Source of the DNA: Actinomycetota bacterium
Lineage (GTDB): Bacteria > Actinomycetota > Actinomycetes > S36-B12 > UBA5976
Direction: 5' to 3'
DNA length: 64,000 bases
NCBI GenBank assembly: GCA_026392515.1
Contig: JAPLBY010000022.1
Coordinates: forward strand, 142,869 to 206,868
Positions within the stretch are counted from its first letter, which is position 1, and each line of letters starts with the position of its first letter. The translations under genes and the position numbers were made by a program. Positions 33,660-44,872 of this stretch are shown in pieces. The notes under the pieces were generated by a model, which saw only the letters and a program-made list of their open reading frames with translations, searched no databases and was not told the DNA's origin.

Positions 33660-35159
33660 CTAGCGGCGTCGTTTTTCTCTAATTCGCAGGTTAATTACGA
33701 TCGGGGAACCGACGAAGCCAAATTCTTCGCGGAATCTGCGCTCCACAAATCTGCGATATCCAGCTTCCAGAAAACCTGAAGTGAAGAGTACGAATACCGG
33801 TGGTGCAACGCTGGCCTGGGTACCGAACAGAATCTTTGGCTGCTTGCCTCCACGGACTGGGTGTGGATGGCTAGCCACAATCTCTGCCAGGAATGCGTTC
33901 ATTCGTCCAGTAGGAACTCGAGTTTCCCAGCCGGCGATAGCGGAACGCAACGCAGGAACCAGGCGATCTTTATGCCAACCAGTTTTTGCGCTGAAATTAA
34001 TTCGAGGTGCCCAAGCGACTTGTACTAGGTCTCGCTCAATTTCGCGCTCTAAGTAATAGCGGCGTTCTTCATCCACTAGATCCCATTTATTAAATGCAAT
34101 TACTAACGCTCGACCAGACTCAACGACCATTGAAATGATTCGAAGATCTTGTTCTGTCAGAGGTGCGCTTGCATCTAGCAACACGACAGCAACATCGGCT
34201 TTATCAAGTGCAGACTTAGTGCGCAATGTTGCAAAGTATTCGTGTCCTGATGCGTTCTTTGATTTGCGACGAATACCAGCGGTGTCGACCAAAATCCACT
34301 CTTCATCTTCCATCACAACTAATTCATCGACTGGATCGACGGTTGTTCCAGCGACACTGTCGACAACAGCGCGCTTTTCACCTGTTAAGGCATTCAGCAG
34401 ACTTGATTTACCAACGTTTGGTTTACCAAGCAGTGCTACGCGATGTGGTCCGCGTGGGCGTGCTTGGCCAGAACCATCTTCCGGAAACGCAGCTAGCACA
34501 ACATCTAGTAAGTCCCCGCTACCGCGACCATGTAACGCCGAAACTGTGTATGGCTCCCCTAGCCCTAATGACCAAAGTCTGGTTGCCTCTAACTCGGCTC
34601 GTTCGTCATCTACTTTGTTTGCAACCAAGATGACTGGCACTTTTGCTTGGCGCAGGACTCTTACGATTTGTTCGTCAGCATCGGTGGCACCGACTGTCGC
34701 GTCAACCACGAAGATAACGACGTCGCTGGAATTGATTGCGGCTTCAGCCTGAGCTGAAACCTGCGCGCTCATTCCAATAGCATCTTGTTCCCAGCCACCA
34801 GTATCAACCACAATAAACGGAACGCCATTCCATTCGGATTCGTATCTGACACGGTCTCGGGTAACGCCAGGAGTATCCTCGACAACTGCTTCGCGTCGCC
34901 CGATGATTCGATTTACCAGAGTTGATTTACCAACATTTGGCCGCCCAACAACGGCAACAATCGGCAAATTAGATAAGTCATCTGGCTCATCCATTAGTTC
35001 ATCGGATGGAATGCCCAATTGATCAAGTAATGCGGTGTACTCAGATTCAGTTAGATCTTCCCAGCGTTCTGGAATTTCGACTGAGTCATCGAGTTCAATT
35101 GCATCACCCGCAACGTCATAAATGATGGTCTCGGCGTTTGGGTCTAATTCGTTATCCAT
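33660..35159 (-). CDS. der: Ribosome biogenesis GTPase Der
   Basis: Two GTPase domains ([36 protein letters not shown]) plus KH-like C-terminus; start MDNELDPN at 35159. Confidence 0.95.
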   Translation of the reverse strand: MDNELDPNAETIIYDVAGDAIELDDSVEIPERWEDLTESEYTALLDQLGIPSDELMDEPDDLSNLPIVAVVGRPNVGKSTLVNRIIGRREAVVEDTPGVTRDRVRYESEWNGVPFIVVDTGGWEQDAIGMSAQVSAQAEAAINSSDVVIFVVDATVGATDADEQIVRVLRQAKVPVILVANKVDDERAELEATRLWSLGLGEPYTVSALHGRGSGDLLDVVLAAFPEDGSGQARPRGPHRVALLGKPNVGKSSLLNALTGEKRAVVDSVAGTTVDPVDELVVMEDEEWILVDTAGIRRKSKNASGHEYFATLRTKSALDKADVAVVLLDASAPLTEQDLRIISMVVESGRALVIAFNKWDLVDEERRYYLEREIERDLVQVAWAPRINFSAKTGWHKDRLVPALRSAIAGWETRVPTGRMNAFLAEIVASHPHPVRGGKQPKILFGTQASVAPPVFVLFTSGFLEAGYRRFVERRFREEFGFVGSPIVINLRIREKRRR

Positions 35160-35817
35160 GTGCTGCCCTCGCAATGTCTACTACTTGGGCGATTACTTCG
35201 CTAAGTTCCATATATGTGGTGTCGATTACTCGAGCACCTGGCGCAATTTCAAGTGGTGAAACAGCTCTTGTGGAGTCTGCCAAATCCCGCTTTTCTAAGT
35301 CAGATTGAGTGGCGGTTACTTCGGCGCCAATTTCTTTGGCCCGACGATCCGCTCTTGCTTCCGGATCGGCCGTGATAAAAAGGCGCACGGGTGCCTCTGG
35401 CAGCACAACCGCGCAAATGTCTCTACCTTCTACAACAATTCCAGTCTTTGAATTACTGGCGATTTCTCGCTGCAAATTCACCATAAGACTGCGAACTTCA
35501 GGGACTGCGCTAACTGCACTGACTCCTTGGGTAACTTCCGGACCCCTGATTTCAAGTGATACATCGCGTCCAGCAACTCGAATGCCTGGTTCGCTTGGAT
35601 CAATACTCGGTTGAATTACCTCTGCATTTGCATACTTAGCAACCGATTGTGCGTCATTAACGTCAACGCCCAGATCCTGAATAAACCAAGTCATAGCCCG
35701 ATACATACTTCCGGTATCCAGGTAATCCAGGCCCAATTCAGTGGCAACCGCGCGGGAAACGCTGGATTTTCCAGAACCGCTCGGGCCATCTATGGCGATT
35801 ATGAGCGAATTGGGCAT
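35152..35817 (-). CDS. cmk: Cytidylate kinase
   Basis: [46 protein letters not shown]. Confidence 0.95.
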   Translation of the reverse strand: MPNSLIIAIDGPSGSGKSSVSRAVATELGLDYLDTGSMYRAMTWFIQDLGVDVNDAQSVAKYANAEVIQPSIDPSEPGIRVAGRDVSLEIRGPEVTQGVSAVSAVPEVRSLMVNLQREIASNSKTGIVVEGRDICAVVLPEAPVRLFITADPEARADRRAKEIGAEVTATQSDLEKRDLADSTRAVSPLEIAPGARVIDTTYMELSEVIAQVVDIARAAHG

Positions 35818-35843
35818 ATAGAACAGTCTACCCAGTCAAATAG

Positions 35844-36917
35844 TTAGGAGATAACTACGAAACCTTCAAGTTCCAGCGCTGGCTTAAGTATCGAAACTGA
35901 GTTTGGCGCGAGCGTGAGTTCAACTAACCCGGTTGGGTGGCCAAGTGAGTGATCAATTCGAACGTCCTCGAGGTTTACATTTGCCTGCGCAGCAACCGTG
36001 AATAGCCGAGCTAGCTCACCTGGTTTGTCATCAAGACGAACTGCCAAAATCGCAGTCGACTGTTGCGAAGATCCATGCTTACCCGGCAGGCGGTCCCGAC
36101 CTTGATTGCCTTTAACTAGCTTGGCCGTAACAGAGTTGCGATTTCCATCCTCAAGCGCAGAAGCAAACTCGAGTAAGTGATTGGCAACATGAGTAACTTG
36201 CTCGGCTATAAATTCTGAATTGTCACTAAGGATTTCGGTCCAAAGATCAGAATCCGATCCAGCGATTCGAATTGTGTCTCGAATTCCTTGTCCCGCGAGT
36301 TCAATGTAGGACCCTTCAGCGTCCATTAACTCGCCCGCAAGAACTGATGCCACAACTTGTGGAGTATGTGAAATCAAAGCAACTGCGCGATCGTGCTCTT
36401 CGATACTTCTAACAACTGGAAATGCTCCGAGGGATTTAACTAACTCCTCTACTACCGCAATTGACTCTGCGGAAGTTGATGCACTGCTTGCGATAACCCA
36501 AGGGCGATCCAGAAATAGATTTCCTTGCGCACCGATAGCGCCCGAAACTTCCCGTCCTGCCATGGGATGTCCTCCCACGATTCGATCCCAGCCACCTGAA
36601 ACAAGTTGCTCAAGTTCTCGGAAGATTGATCCCTTAACGCTCGCGACATCTGTGATCACAGCATTGGGGTGCTCAACTATGGCAGCTGCAATTACCTTGG
36701 CCACGTTTGCTGGCGGTGTTGCCACGAAAACCACTGCAATATTCTGATCCGAGTATTTAGTCGCGCCACTAACTTTGATTGCATCATTAAGCGCAACTGA
36801 ATTTATGTCAGACAGAAAAACCTTCAAGCCCTGAGCTGTAAGTCCAAGTGCAATGGAAGTACCAATTAAACCGGTGCCAATCACCAGTACGTTTTTTTCT
36901 TGATTCATGATCGCCAA
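35844..36917 (-). CDS. tyrA: Prephenate dehydrogenase with C-terminal ACT domain
   Basis: NAD-binding VIGTGLIGTSIALGL, GGHPMAGREVSG, ACT-like LDDKPGELARLFTVAAQANVN. Confidence 0.88.
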   Translation of the reverse strand: MAIMNQEKNVLVIGTGLIGTSIALGLTAQGLKVFLSDINSVALNDAIKVSGATKYSDQNIAVVFVATPPANVAKVIAAAIVEHPNAVITDVASVKGSIFRELEQLVSGGWDRIVGGHPMAGREVSGAIGAQGNLFLDRPWVIASSASTSAESIAVVEELVKSLGAFPVVRSIEEHDRAVALISHTPQVVASVLAGELMDAEGSYIELAGQGIRDTIRIAGSDSDLWTEILSDNSEFIAEQVTHVANHLLEFASALEDGNRNSVTAKLVKGNQGRDRLPGKHGSSQQSTAILAVRLDDKPGELARLFTVAAQANVNLEDVRIDHSLGHPTGLVELTLAPNSVSILKPALELEGFVVIS

Positions 36918-36929
36918 ATTACATTCAAC

Positions 36930-37292
36930 TTATTGCGCAATGTCTTGACGCAGAGCTTCAGCGCCTCGCAAGTAAACGTGTTTGATTTCAGATCTTGGCT
37001 TCGAGGTTTGAACTTGAACCATAACTCGCACAACTTTTTCCATTGCTCCAGCAACGTCAATTTCTTGGGCGCAAATTAGAGGTACATCGGCAAGTCCGAC
37101 TCCCCGTGCAGCTGCTGCCGGAAACGCGCTATGTAAATCTGGAGTCGAAGTGAATAAAACACTAATCAAGTCATCAGTATCGACAGCATTTCTCGACATT
37201 AGCTCGAGAAGCAATTCTGTGACAGCCTCCGCCATTTCAGTTGCATCATCGCGCTGCAGACAGGTTGCTCCCCTGATGGCTCTAATGTTCAT
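36930..37292 (-). CDS. aroH: Monofunctional chorismate mutase, AroH class
   Basis: RAIRGATCLQRDDATEM...SVLFTSTPDLHSAFPAAAAR, C-terminal HVYLRGAEALR. Confidence 0.9.
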   Translation of the reverse strand: MNIRAIRGATCLQRDDATEMAEAVTELLLELMSRNAVDTDDLISVLFTSTPDLHSAFPAAAARGVGLADVPLICAQEIDVAGAMEKVVRVMVQVQTSKPRSEIKHVYLRGAEALRQDIAQ

Positions 37293-37301
37293 GGCTATAT
37301 C

Positions 37302-38033
37302 TTAGAGCCCAACGGAACTATAGAGTTTTCCCAATTCTTTGTTTTCCAGCACGCGCAAATGGCCCGAACGCAAACTTCCAAGTGCTATTGGTCCGATTTT
37401 GGTGCGAACCAAGTCCTGGACTGGATAGCCAAGTTCATCAAAAAGTTTGCGCAGAATTCGATTCCGGCCTTCATGTATTGAGATCTGAACTACGGTTTGG
37501 TTCTTGCCACTTTCATAGATCTTGCAATCCGTAACTGCTACTGGAGTGCCCTCAATGGGAAACCCAGCGATGATTTTTGCAATATCTTTCTTGGTAACTC
37601 GTCCAGATACCCGAGCTAAATATGTCTTAACAATTCCATGTGATGGATGGCCAAGCCGTTGACTTAGTTCGCCATCGTTAGTTAGTAACAGCAAGCCTTC
37701 AGTATCTGCATCAAGTCGACCTACATGAAATAGGCGCTGCTCAAACTCGGCTACTAAGTCACCAACACACTCGCGGCCTTGATCGTCAGACATAGTGGTT
37801 ACAACGCCTCGTGGCTTGTTTAGTGCAACAACTATGTGACCACTGGTTTGGGCAATTCGCACGCCATCAACATGGATGATGTCAACATCAGGATCAACTC
37901 TGGAACCTAACTCGTCGATAACTTCACCATTAACCGTCACGCGCCCAGCAGTGATGAATTCTTCACATTTACGCCGTGACCCAAGTCCGGCACTGGCCAG
38001 AACTTTTTGTAAGCGAACTTCGTTCTCTTCCAT
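37302..38033 (-). CDS. rluB: 23S rRNA pseudouridine synthase, RluB/RsuA family
   Basis: S4 domain and HVGRLDADTEGLLLLTNDGEL. Confidence 0.87.
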   Translation of the reverse strand: MEENEVRLQKVLASAGLGSRRKCEEFITAGRVTVNGEVIDELGSRVDPDVDIIHVDGVRIAQTSGHIVVALNKPRGVVTTMSDDQGRECVGDLVAEFEQRLFHVGRLDADTEGLLLLTNDGELSQRLGHPSHGIVKTYLARVSGRVTKKDIAKIIAGFPIEGTPVAVTDCKIYESGKNQTVVQISIHEGRNRILRKLFDELGYPVQDLVRTKIGPIALGSLRSGHLRVLENKELGKLYSSVGL

Positions 38034-38039
38034 AACTGA

Positions 38040-38669
38040 CTAGTTATTCGCTAAATCTAAAACTTCTTCGACATTGTCAGGCATAGGTAAGTGAGCTGCA
38101 ATTGGCGGTAGTTCATCCAAAGACTTAAGTCCCAGACGTTCTAAGAAGTAAGTGGTTGTGCGATAAAGGTGCGCGCCAGTTTCGTGGTCATGGCCAGTTT
38201 CTTCGATTAAGCCACGAGTCACCAAGGTACGTACAACACCATCTACGTTGACACCTCTGATTGCAGAAATTCTTGATCGAGTAACCGGTTGACGGTATGC
38301 AACTACAGCTAACGTTTCTAGGCCGGCTTGGGAAAGCCTGCCGTGTTGCCCGTCGAGCACAAATCTTTCAACAACCTGCGCACAGTTATCTCTAGTCCAA
38401 AATCTCCAGCCGCCGCCTAGTTCACGCAAATCAAAGCCGCGCTCTTGAACTGCATACTCCTGAGCCAATTCATGCAAAGTTGTCACAACAACTTCTTCTG
38501 GAGTCCGAGTTAAGGTAGCAAGTGTTGATGTGCTCATAGGTTCTTCGGTGACCATTAGCAATGCTTCAAGCGCAGCGCGGAGCGATGGCGCACCTAATGA
38601 AATACCATCGTCTAACTCGGTTTCGGTAGCGGATTCGCCATCGATTAATTCAACTGTTTCGTCACTCAT
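38040..38669 (-). CDS. scpB: Segregation and condensation protein B
   Basis: LRAALEALLMVTEEPMSTSTLA, LAVVAYRQPVTRSRISAIRGVNVDGVV; start revised to MSDETVEL at 38669. Confidence 0.92.
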   Translation of the reverse strand: MSDETVELIDGESATETELDDGISLGAPSLRAALEALLMVTEEPMSTSTLATLTRTPEEVVVTTLHELAQEYAVQERGFDLRELGGGWRFWTRDNCAQVVERFVLDGQHGRLSQAGLETLAVVAYRQPVTRSRISAIRGVNVDGVVRTLVTRGLIEETGHDHETGAHLYRTTTYFLERLGLKSLDELPPIAAHLPMPDNVEEVLDLANN

Positions 38670-39585
38670 TTGGCTGGTCACCTTTCTCGTCATCGACTTG
38701 CTCGCTAGCTTCAACGTCGCCCAATTGGGTTCTAAAATCTTGCACTTCAGTGGTATCAAACTCATCAATCTCTCGCAACGAATTTGCATCAAGATCGTCA
38801 TCACCGATCCATCTCACGTAAAGCTCACCTAGCGGTGTCGGCTGGTCAAAAGTAACCAGACCATCGCGATAGATCTCAAGCAAAGCTAAGAATCTTGCAA
38901 CGACTAGCAAAGTAGTGTCACAATCTCGAGTCAGAGTTCTAAATGATGCTTGCCCAACTCTGCGTAATCTCTCGACAATGATTGCTGCTTGCTCGCGCAC
39001 CGAAACTCTTGCAGCGTGAATGTGTGCGACCGAGATGATGTCAGGCAACTTAGGCTCGAGAGCGCGGGCAGCTAAGTTGGCAAAGTCATCCGGTCCCATT
39101 CCCAATTCAACTTCCGGAAGTAACTTGGCGAACTTTTCATCAAGTCCAGCCGCCCGTGGATGTTGACGACCAGCAGTTGCAAGTCGGTGCTTAAAGTCAG
39201 CTGACATTTCCTTGAATGCTCGATACTGCAAAAGTCGAGCCAGCAACAAATCGCGCGCTTCCAAAACTGCAATGTCCTCTTCGTCTTCAACTTCCCCACC
39301 GGGAATCAAACGAGCAGCTTTTAGATCCAGCAGCGTGGCGGCAATTACTAAGAATTCGGTTGCCTCATCAAGCGTCCACTCGTCCCCGCGCGCTTTGATG
39401 TAAGCCAGAAAATCATCGGTTACTTGGTGCAGCGAAAGTGCTGTTACATCTAGTCGATGTTTAGCAATTAACGAAAGCAGTACGTCAAATGGTCCCGAGA
39501 ATTCTTCTAAGGAAACTACAAATGAGTCTGAAGTTTCTTCCGGCGCAGCGGTCTTTAGATCAGGCTCGGCAGACGCCGCAAACAT
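38662..39585 (-). CDS. scpA: Segregation and condensation protein A
   Basis: VSLEEFSGPFDVLLSLIAKHRLDVTALSLHQVTDDFLAYI. Confidence 0.92.
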   Translation of the reverse strand: MFAASAEPDLKTAAPEETSDSFVVSLEEFSGPFDVLLSLIAKHRLDVTALSLHQVTDDFLAYIKARGDEWTLDEATEFLVIAATLLDLKAARLIPGGEVEDEEDIAVLEARDLLLARLLQYRAFKEMSADFKHRLATAGRQHPRAAGLDEKFAKLLPEVELGMGPDDFANLAARALEPKLPDIISVAHIHAARVSVREQAAIIVERLRRVGQASFRTLTRDCDTTLLVVARFLALLEIYRDGLVTFDQPTPLGELYVRWIGDDDLDANSLREIDEFDTTEVQDFRTQLGDVEASEQVDDEKGDQPNE

Positions 39586-40616
39586 TACTTAGCAACCGAG
39601 CCTTGGGCCTCTAGACGAGATACAAGTTCCCAAGCCAGGTTGCGATAATTCTGAGCACCGGATGAGTTTGGTGCTTGCTCAATTATCGAAACACCAGCTT
39701 TAGTTGTTTCTGGGAACTTAACCGTGCGGCTGATTGTGGTGTGGAATACCGAATCACCAAACGCATCAAGCACAGCTTGAATTGTTTCTCTGGTGTGCAA
39801 AGTACGCGCGTCAACCATGGTTGGAAGTACGCCATCAATAGTTAAGCGATTGTTTAGGCGCTCTTGCACCTTGGTAATGGTTTCGCGAAGCATTTCAACT
39901 CCACGAAGTGCAAAGAACTCACATTCCATCGGAATTACTACGCCGTCGGCAGCAGTTAGCGCGTTAACGGTTAGCAGACCTAGTGAAGGCTGGCAGTCGA
40001 TCAAGATGTAGTCATAAAGCGGGCGCACTGATTCGAATGCTCGATCAAGTGCGTATTCACGCGCAACTTCGCCCGCAAGTCGCAATTCGGCAGCGCTTAA
40101 TTGAATGTTTGCTGGTAACAAATCCAGACCAGGTACCGAAGTCTTCATAACAACATCTGATGCAGGTACCGAACTTGAATCCATCAACATGTCGTAGACA
40201 GTTCGCTTGCCGCCAAGATCATCTGGGTTAACACCAAGACCGATTGACAGTGAACCTTGTGGATCCATATCAACCATCAAAACTTTTCGTCCAGCTTCAG
40301 CAAGTGCTGCACCAAGATTGATTGTGGTTGTTGTTTTACCAACACCACCCTTTTGATTCGTCATTGCAATGATGTACGCCGGACCATGACTCGACAATGG
40401 TTTAGGCGCACTAAATGTTGGAAGTGGTCGACCAGTTAACCCAAGGATCACGCCAGGAGTCTTTGTTTCTTCGGTAGTCACAATTGGGGTAACTGATGCT
40501 TCATGGTCAATTGGCAAAACTGGAGTTGATTCAGTTGCTATCGGAGCCGAAACTGGCATTGCTGTGGCAGCTAATGGATCGCTTAAACTCTGATCCTGAG
40601 GAATTGGAACTGTCAT
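39585..40616 (-). CDS. ParA family ATPase (scpAB-linked, Soj-like)
   Basis: Deviant Walker A TNQKGGVGKTTTTINLGAALA, DMDPQGSLSIGLG; start revised to MTVPIPQD at 40616. Confidence 0.9.
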   Translation of the reverse strand: MTVPIPQDQSLSDPLAATAMPVSAPIATESTPVLPIDHEASVTPIVTTEETKTPGVILGLTGRPLPTFSAPKPLSSHGPAYIIAMTNQKGGVGKTTTTINLGAALAEAGRKVLMVDMDPQGSLSIGLGVNPDDLGGKRTVYDMLMDSSSVPASDVVMKTSVPGLDLLPANIQLSAAELRLAGEVAREYALDRAFESVRPLYDYILIDCQPSLGLLTVNALTAADGVVIPMECEFFALRGVEMLRETITKVQERLNNRLTIDGVLPTMVDARTLHTRETIQAVLDAFGDSVFHTTISRTVKFPETTKAGVSIIEQAPNSSGAQNYRNLAWELVSRLEAQGSVAK

Positions 40617-40782
40617 AACTATCCTTCCCAGCACACACGTGACCAACAGAAATATTCCGTCGAGCCAGAATTAATCGTCGCTGAGGAAGTTACGACTACT
40701 TTAGATTAAGCCCTTTTTCCAATAAACACTGGGATGCAAGGTGGCTTTAGTGTTAGTGTCGCACGTCGATATTGGGTCCAAA

Positions 40783-41745
40783 TTATCGAGCTTGGGCTCG
40801 CGGATGGGCTGTGGCATAGACCTCGCGCAACTGGTCAACAGTCACCAAAGTGTAGATCTGGGTCGTGGTAACTGATGCATGCCCTAAGAGCTCCTGAACC
40901 ACTCGGACATCGGCGCCATTTTCCAGCAAATGTGTGGCAAACGAGTGCCTCATGGTGTGTGGTGAAACCTTGCCAGCCAAATCCGCACGTTGCGCGGCTG
41001 CCTGCAGAATTGTCCACGCGCTTTGCCGAGAGAGCTTTGAGCCCCGGGCATTCAAAAACAGCGCCGAATTAGAGGTTGATTTCCCTGACAGAACTGGCCT
41101 ACTTCGAACTAAATAACGTTCTAAAGCTAGCAGGGCGTGGGATCCCACCGGAACTAGACGCTCCTTATTTCCTTTGCCTTTGAGGCGCAGAATCGGAAGC
41201 TCCTTAGAAAGTGTCGAAACATCGTCCAAACTCAAGTCGGTTAACTCAGAAATTCGGGCTCCAGTTCCGTAAAGCAATTCTAGAAGTGCGTGATCGCGTA
41301 TCATGAGAACTGATACATCAGAATCACTTCCAGCCCCGACTGCGGCCAGTAATCTCTCAATCTCTGCAAAAGTCAAAGCCTTAGGTAGACGTTTAGATAT
41401 GCCTGGTGGCTTTACAGCTCGAGCCGAATCCGAAGTAGTAATTCCTTCTTTTGCTAAAAACGCATGCAGACCGCGAACCGCAATCAAGGTTCTGGCTGCT
41501 GATGATGGTGCTAACGCAGGATGCTGGTCGCTACCCAGTCTTAAGCTGATCAAGAATTCCGAGATTTCATTTGCTGTAACGCTTGAAAATTCCGCCATCC
41601 CACGACTTACTAGGAATTCTTGGTACCTAGCTAAATCTCGACGATACGCAGACATGGAATTCTTAGCTAAACCACGCTCGACAAGTAAATGATCTAGGTA
41701 TCCATTAATGTGCCGTTGAATTTGAGATGGATTAGCAGCGGGCAC
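40783..41745 (-). CDS. xerD: Site-specific tyrosine recombinase XerD
   Basis: LLELLYGTGARISELTDLSLDDV, HTMRHSFATHLLENGADVRVVQELLGHASVTTTQIYTLVT. Confidence 0.92.
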   Translation of the reverse strand: MPAANPSQIQRHINGYLDHLLVERGLAKNSMSAYRRDLARYQEFLVSRGMAEFSSVTANEISEFLISLRLGSDQHPALAPSSAARTLIAVRGLHAFLAKEGITTSDSARAVKPPGISKRLPKALTFAEIERLLAAVGAGSDSDVSVLMIRDHALLELLYGTGARISELTDLSLDDVSTLSKELPILRLKGKGNKERLVPVGSHALLALERYLVRSRPVLSGKSTSNSALFLNARGSKLSRQSAWTILQAAAQRADLAGKVSPHTMRHSFATHLLENGADVRVVQELLGHASVTTTQIYTLVTVDQLREVYATAHPRAQAR

Positions 41746-41846
41746 ACTTTGAACTTACCTGACATAACTAATTAAAGGTCGCTAATAAACCTAGTGAATA
41801 TTCGGTGATGAGTTTTTTGGGTGCCTAGGTCTTGCCAGCTACCGAT

Positions 41847-42245
41847 TTAGACAGTTGAGTAGCGATCAGCCATCATGGCTTCACGTCGGGCTACTTCAGT
41901 GCTGACTCCGGCTAGCAAACTTGAAAGCGGGGTGTCTAAGGCATTGCAGACAGCCGCCAAAAGCTCCGAAGATGCCTCTTTTTGGCCACGTTCTAGTTCG
42001 GACAAGTATCCCAATGAGACCTGAGCATCGCGAGAAACGTCGCGCAGGGTTCGTCCTTGTTCATTTCGGCGGCGGCGCAATTCTTCGCCAATTACCTGAC
42101 GCATAAGAATCGTCTTCTTGCCGTAGACCGGAGTGGCACTCGGATCCGCGATCTTTACGGTGTGCGTCAGGGAGATCTGATTTGGAGTCGCGCCAGATCT
42201 TGCTGAGGTATTCATAACCTGTTGCTGAGTCATTTCGCATTCCAT
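41847..42245 (-). CDS. clgR: ClgR-like XRE-family transcriptional regulator (start uncertain)
   Basis: [60 protein letters not shown]; next to cinA and pgsA. Confidence 0.8.
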   Translation of the reverse strand: MECEMTQQQVMNTSARSGATPNQISLTHTVKIADPSATPVYGKKTILMRQVIGEELRRRRNEQGRTLRDVSRDAQVSLGYLSELERGQKEASSELLAAVCNALDTPLSSLLAGVSTEVARREAMMADRYSTV

Positions 42246-42344
42246 TCCTTCATCATATCAATAATCCATTGATTACGTCTTGTTGTTAATCATGCCCAAT
42301 AAATCTGGGGATAAACCCTGACATTCGAGACATTAGAGACGGTT

Positions 42345-42854
42345 TTAAAGCATTGTCAGCAAAAGTTCAAGGGCCGCAGCTACCGTCTCTTCTCTTACTT
42401 GATCTCTTGCCTCCCTTGGGTCATCTGTCTCGGGAAACAGATGTAACTCATCGACTGCCGAATCAATCACGGTTCCTTGCTCATCACGCATCACGCAAGC
42501 AACAAAAACCGTGCCTGGCAAGTGACCATCTTGCGAAGCTGGACCGGCAACGCCAGTTACTGCTAAACCAAAATCTGCATTTAACTTGTTTGCAACTCCA
42601 GAAGCCATTTCCAGCGCAACTTGTGCTTGCACGGCTCCACCTTCAGCCAGCAACGTTTCAGATACGCCTAACAAACTGGACTTCAAGTCGGTTGCGTAAG
42701 CGATAACTCCACCACGAAAAATCTGGGAGGCTCCTGGGATTGACGTAATCGTTGAGCCAAGTTGGCCACCGGTAATCGACTCGGCTGTTGCCACAGTTCG
42801 TCCTTGCATTGCAAACACGACTGTTACAGCTAAGGAATCAATGTCAGTAGTCAT
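42345..42854 (-). CDS. CinA C-terminal domain nicotinamide-nucleotide amidohydrolase (PncC-like)
   Basis: TVATAESITGGQLGSTITSIPGAS...GLAVTGVAGPASQDGHLPGTVFVA. Confidence 0.88.
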   Translation of the reverse strand: MTTDIDSLAVTVVFAMQGRTVATAESITGGQLGSTITSIPGASQIFRGGVIAYATDLKSSLLGVSETLLAEGGAVQAQVALEMASGVANKLNADFGLAVTGVAGPASQDGHLPGTVFVACVMRDEQGTVIDSAVDELHLFPETDDPREARDQVREETVAAALELLLTML

Positions 42855-42892
42855 TATGCGGCTCGTTTCATTCGCCTAGTATGCCAAAGACT

Positions 42893-43483
42893 TTAACTAC
42901 TACGTGGAAGAACTCGCGCTTTTAACACGTAGTCGATTCCGGTAGTAATTGTTAGTGCTAAGGCAACACCTAACGACATCTGAGCAACGGCGTCAACCCA
43001 GCCATTGAGTGGAATTAGGAATGCCACAATCGCAATAATCTGACTTACGGTTTTAACTTTTCCGCCACGGCTAGCCGGGATAACTCCTTGCTTGATAACC
43101 CAGAATCGCAACAAGGTAATGGCAACTTCTCTAAAGATGATTACGCCAGTTACCCACCATGCGATTTCACCTTGGATCGATAGCGTAATCAAGGCAGTAC
43201 CAATCAATGCTTTATCTGCAATCGGGTCAGCGATCTTTCCAAAGTTTGTAACTAAGCCATAACGTCTGGCCCAAACTCCATCTACCAAATCAGTCAGTGC
43301 TGCAATCAAGAACACGGCAGCACTCGCCCACTGCGCCGAATCTGTTTGCTCAACTGCCAGAACTAAGTATCCAAAAATTGGAACCATGAACAATCGAGCC
43401 ACTGTTAGCAAATTAGGGATGTTCAAAATCGGAACTTCATTGTTTGGATCACCTAAGTGATCTGGAGTTGGCAAGTGCGTCAT
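42893..43483 (-). CDS. pgsA: CDP-diacylglycerol-glycerol-3-phosphate 3-phosphatidyltransferase
   Basis: CDP-alcohol phosphotransferase motif [28 protein letters not shown]. Confidence 0.88.
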   Translation of the reverse strand: MTHLPTPDHLGDPNNEVPILNIPNLLTVARLFMVPIFGYLVLAVEQTDSAQWASAAVFLIAALTDLVDGVWARRYGLVTNFGKIADPIADKALIGTALITLSIQGEIAWWVTGVIIFREVAITLLRFWVIKQGVIPASRGGKVKTVSQIIAIVAFLIPLNGWVDAVAQMSLGVALALTITTGIDYVLKARVLPRSS

Positions 43484-44862
43484 GACTGAATCTGCTTAGC
43501 AACTAGATCAACGCCGATTGCATCAATTACAACCGCTCGCACGATAGTCCCAATTGGCAATTGCCCGTCTGCCTCAACCGTTGTAGCGCCATCAACCTCA
43601 GGGCCTTGATGTTCACTTCGCCCTTGATTTCCGACTTCTTCAATTAACACCGAAACTTCTTGCCCGATACGGCTGCGCGCAACATCTTCGCTAACGCGCA
43701 AAGCTACCTTGCTCACAGCTTCGTGTCTGGCTTGCACTTCGTGTTCCGGAAGATGACCATCTAGCTTTACAGCTGCCGTGCCATCTTCGTCCGAATAAGC
43801 AAATACGCCGATTGCATCAAGGCGGGCGCCTTCGATGAAGTTGATCAATTCAGTGACGTCTTCGTCAGTTTCCCCTGGGAAGCCAACAATGAAGTTAGTT
43901 CGCGCCCCAGCCAGCGGGTTATGAATTCGAATTGCACTCAAGAGATCTAGGAAGCTGTCAGTTCCACCAAATCTCTTCATGCGGCGCAACACTGCATTGC
44001 TGGCATGTTGAAATGACAGATCAAAGTAAGGAACGATGCCAGGAGTACTAGCGATCACGCTGATTAGATCGGGGCGCATTTCAGCGGGCTGTAAATATGA
44101 AACCCGAACCCATTCAATTCCTTCTGGCTGCACCAAAAGCGGCAAAAGTTTCTCGAGCAACCTCAAGTCCCCAAGATCTTTGCCATATGAAGTTGAATTC
44201 TCACTCACTAAGAGAAGTTCACGAACGCCATTCTCGCCAAGCCAAGCGGCCTCTTCAAAAATCTCACCTGGATCACGCGAAACGAACGAGCCACGAAACG
44301 CCGGGATCGCACAGAAGGTACATCTGCGGTCACAGCCAGAGGCAATCTTTAACGGCGCCCAAGGTGTGGACTCAAGACGTTTGCGATACACATGCGGCCC
44401 CATGCCTGGAGTTGAGACATCTTCGCTGGCTAACTGCCTATCAACTGGCGAAATTGGAAGTAACTTCCTTCTATCTCCAGGTGTGTGCGCAACGATACTT
44501 TCCCCAGCTAGAACTTTTCGAAGTGTAGAACCAATTTCGGCATAGTGATCAAAACTCAACACCGCATCAGCTTCGGGAAGTTCGGCAGCGAGTTCCTTGC
44601 CGTACCTTTGTGCCAAGCAACCAACAGCAACTACTTTTCCATTGCCGGCAAGAAGCTCACTAGCTTCCAAAATCGTGTCAATTGAATCTTTCTTAGCTTG
44701 CTCAATGAATCCACAAGTATTAACGAGCACTAAATCAGTTGCTTCCCCATCAGCAACTAAGTTCCAGCCATCGGCAGTTAATCGACCAGCAAGTTCTTCG
44801 GAATCAACGTCATTACGTGAGCAACCTAGAGAGACTATAGATACACGAGGATTAGCGGTCAC
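43480..44862 (-). CDS. rimO: Ribosomal protein S12 methylthiotransferase RimO
   Basis: [19 protein letters not shown], radical [22 protein letters not shown]. Confidence 0.92.
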   Translation of the reverse strand: MTANPRVSIVSLGCSRNDVDSEELAGRLTADGWNLVADGEATDLVLVNTCGFIEQAKKDSIDTILEASELLAGNGKVVAVGCLAQRYGKELAAELPEADAVLSFDHYAEIGSTLRKVLAGESIVAHTPGDRRKLLPISPVDRQLASEDVSTPGMGPHVYRKRLESTPWAPLKIASGCDRRCTFCAIPAFRGSFVSRDPGEIFEEAAWLGENGVRELLLVSENSTSYGKDLGDLRLLEKLLPLLVQPEGIEWVRVSYLQPAEMRPDLISVIASTPGIVPYFDLSFQHASNAVLRRMKRFGGTDSFLDLLSAIRIHNPLAGARTNFIVGFPGETDEDVTELINFIEGARLDAIGVFAYSDEDGTAAVKLDGHLPEHEVQARHEAVSKVALRVSEDVARSRIGQEVSVLIEEVGNQGRSEHQGPEVDGATTVEADGQLPIGTIVRAVVIDAIGVDLVAKQIQS

Positions 44863-44872
44863 GCTGTGAAGC

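Noticed and set aside
34135-34752. 205-aa plus-strand ORF opposite der
   Set aside because: Shadow frame of a well-recognised GTPase; Ser/Thr/Arg-rich with no domain features.
36930-37292. Unknown small protein next to tyrA
   Set aside because: It is a recognisable AroH-class chorismate mutase, a known family in a sensible aromatic amino acid context.
40617-40782. parS centromere site near parA
   Set aside because: A CACGTG core occurs (cacacacgtgacc) but not the full TGTTTCACGTGAAACA consensus. This ParA is scpAB-linked with no parB visible here.
44036-44545. 169-aa and 143-aa plus-strand ORFs opposite rimO
   Set aside because: Antisense shadows of a conserved radical SAM gene.
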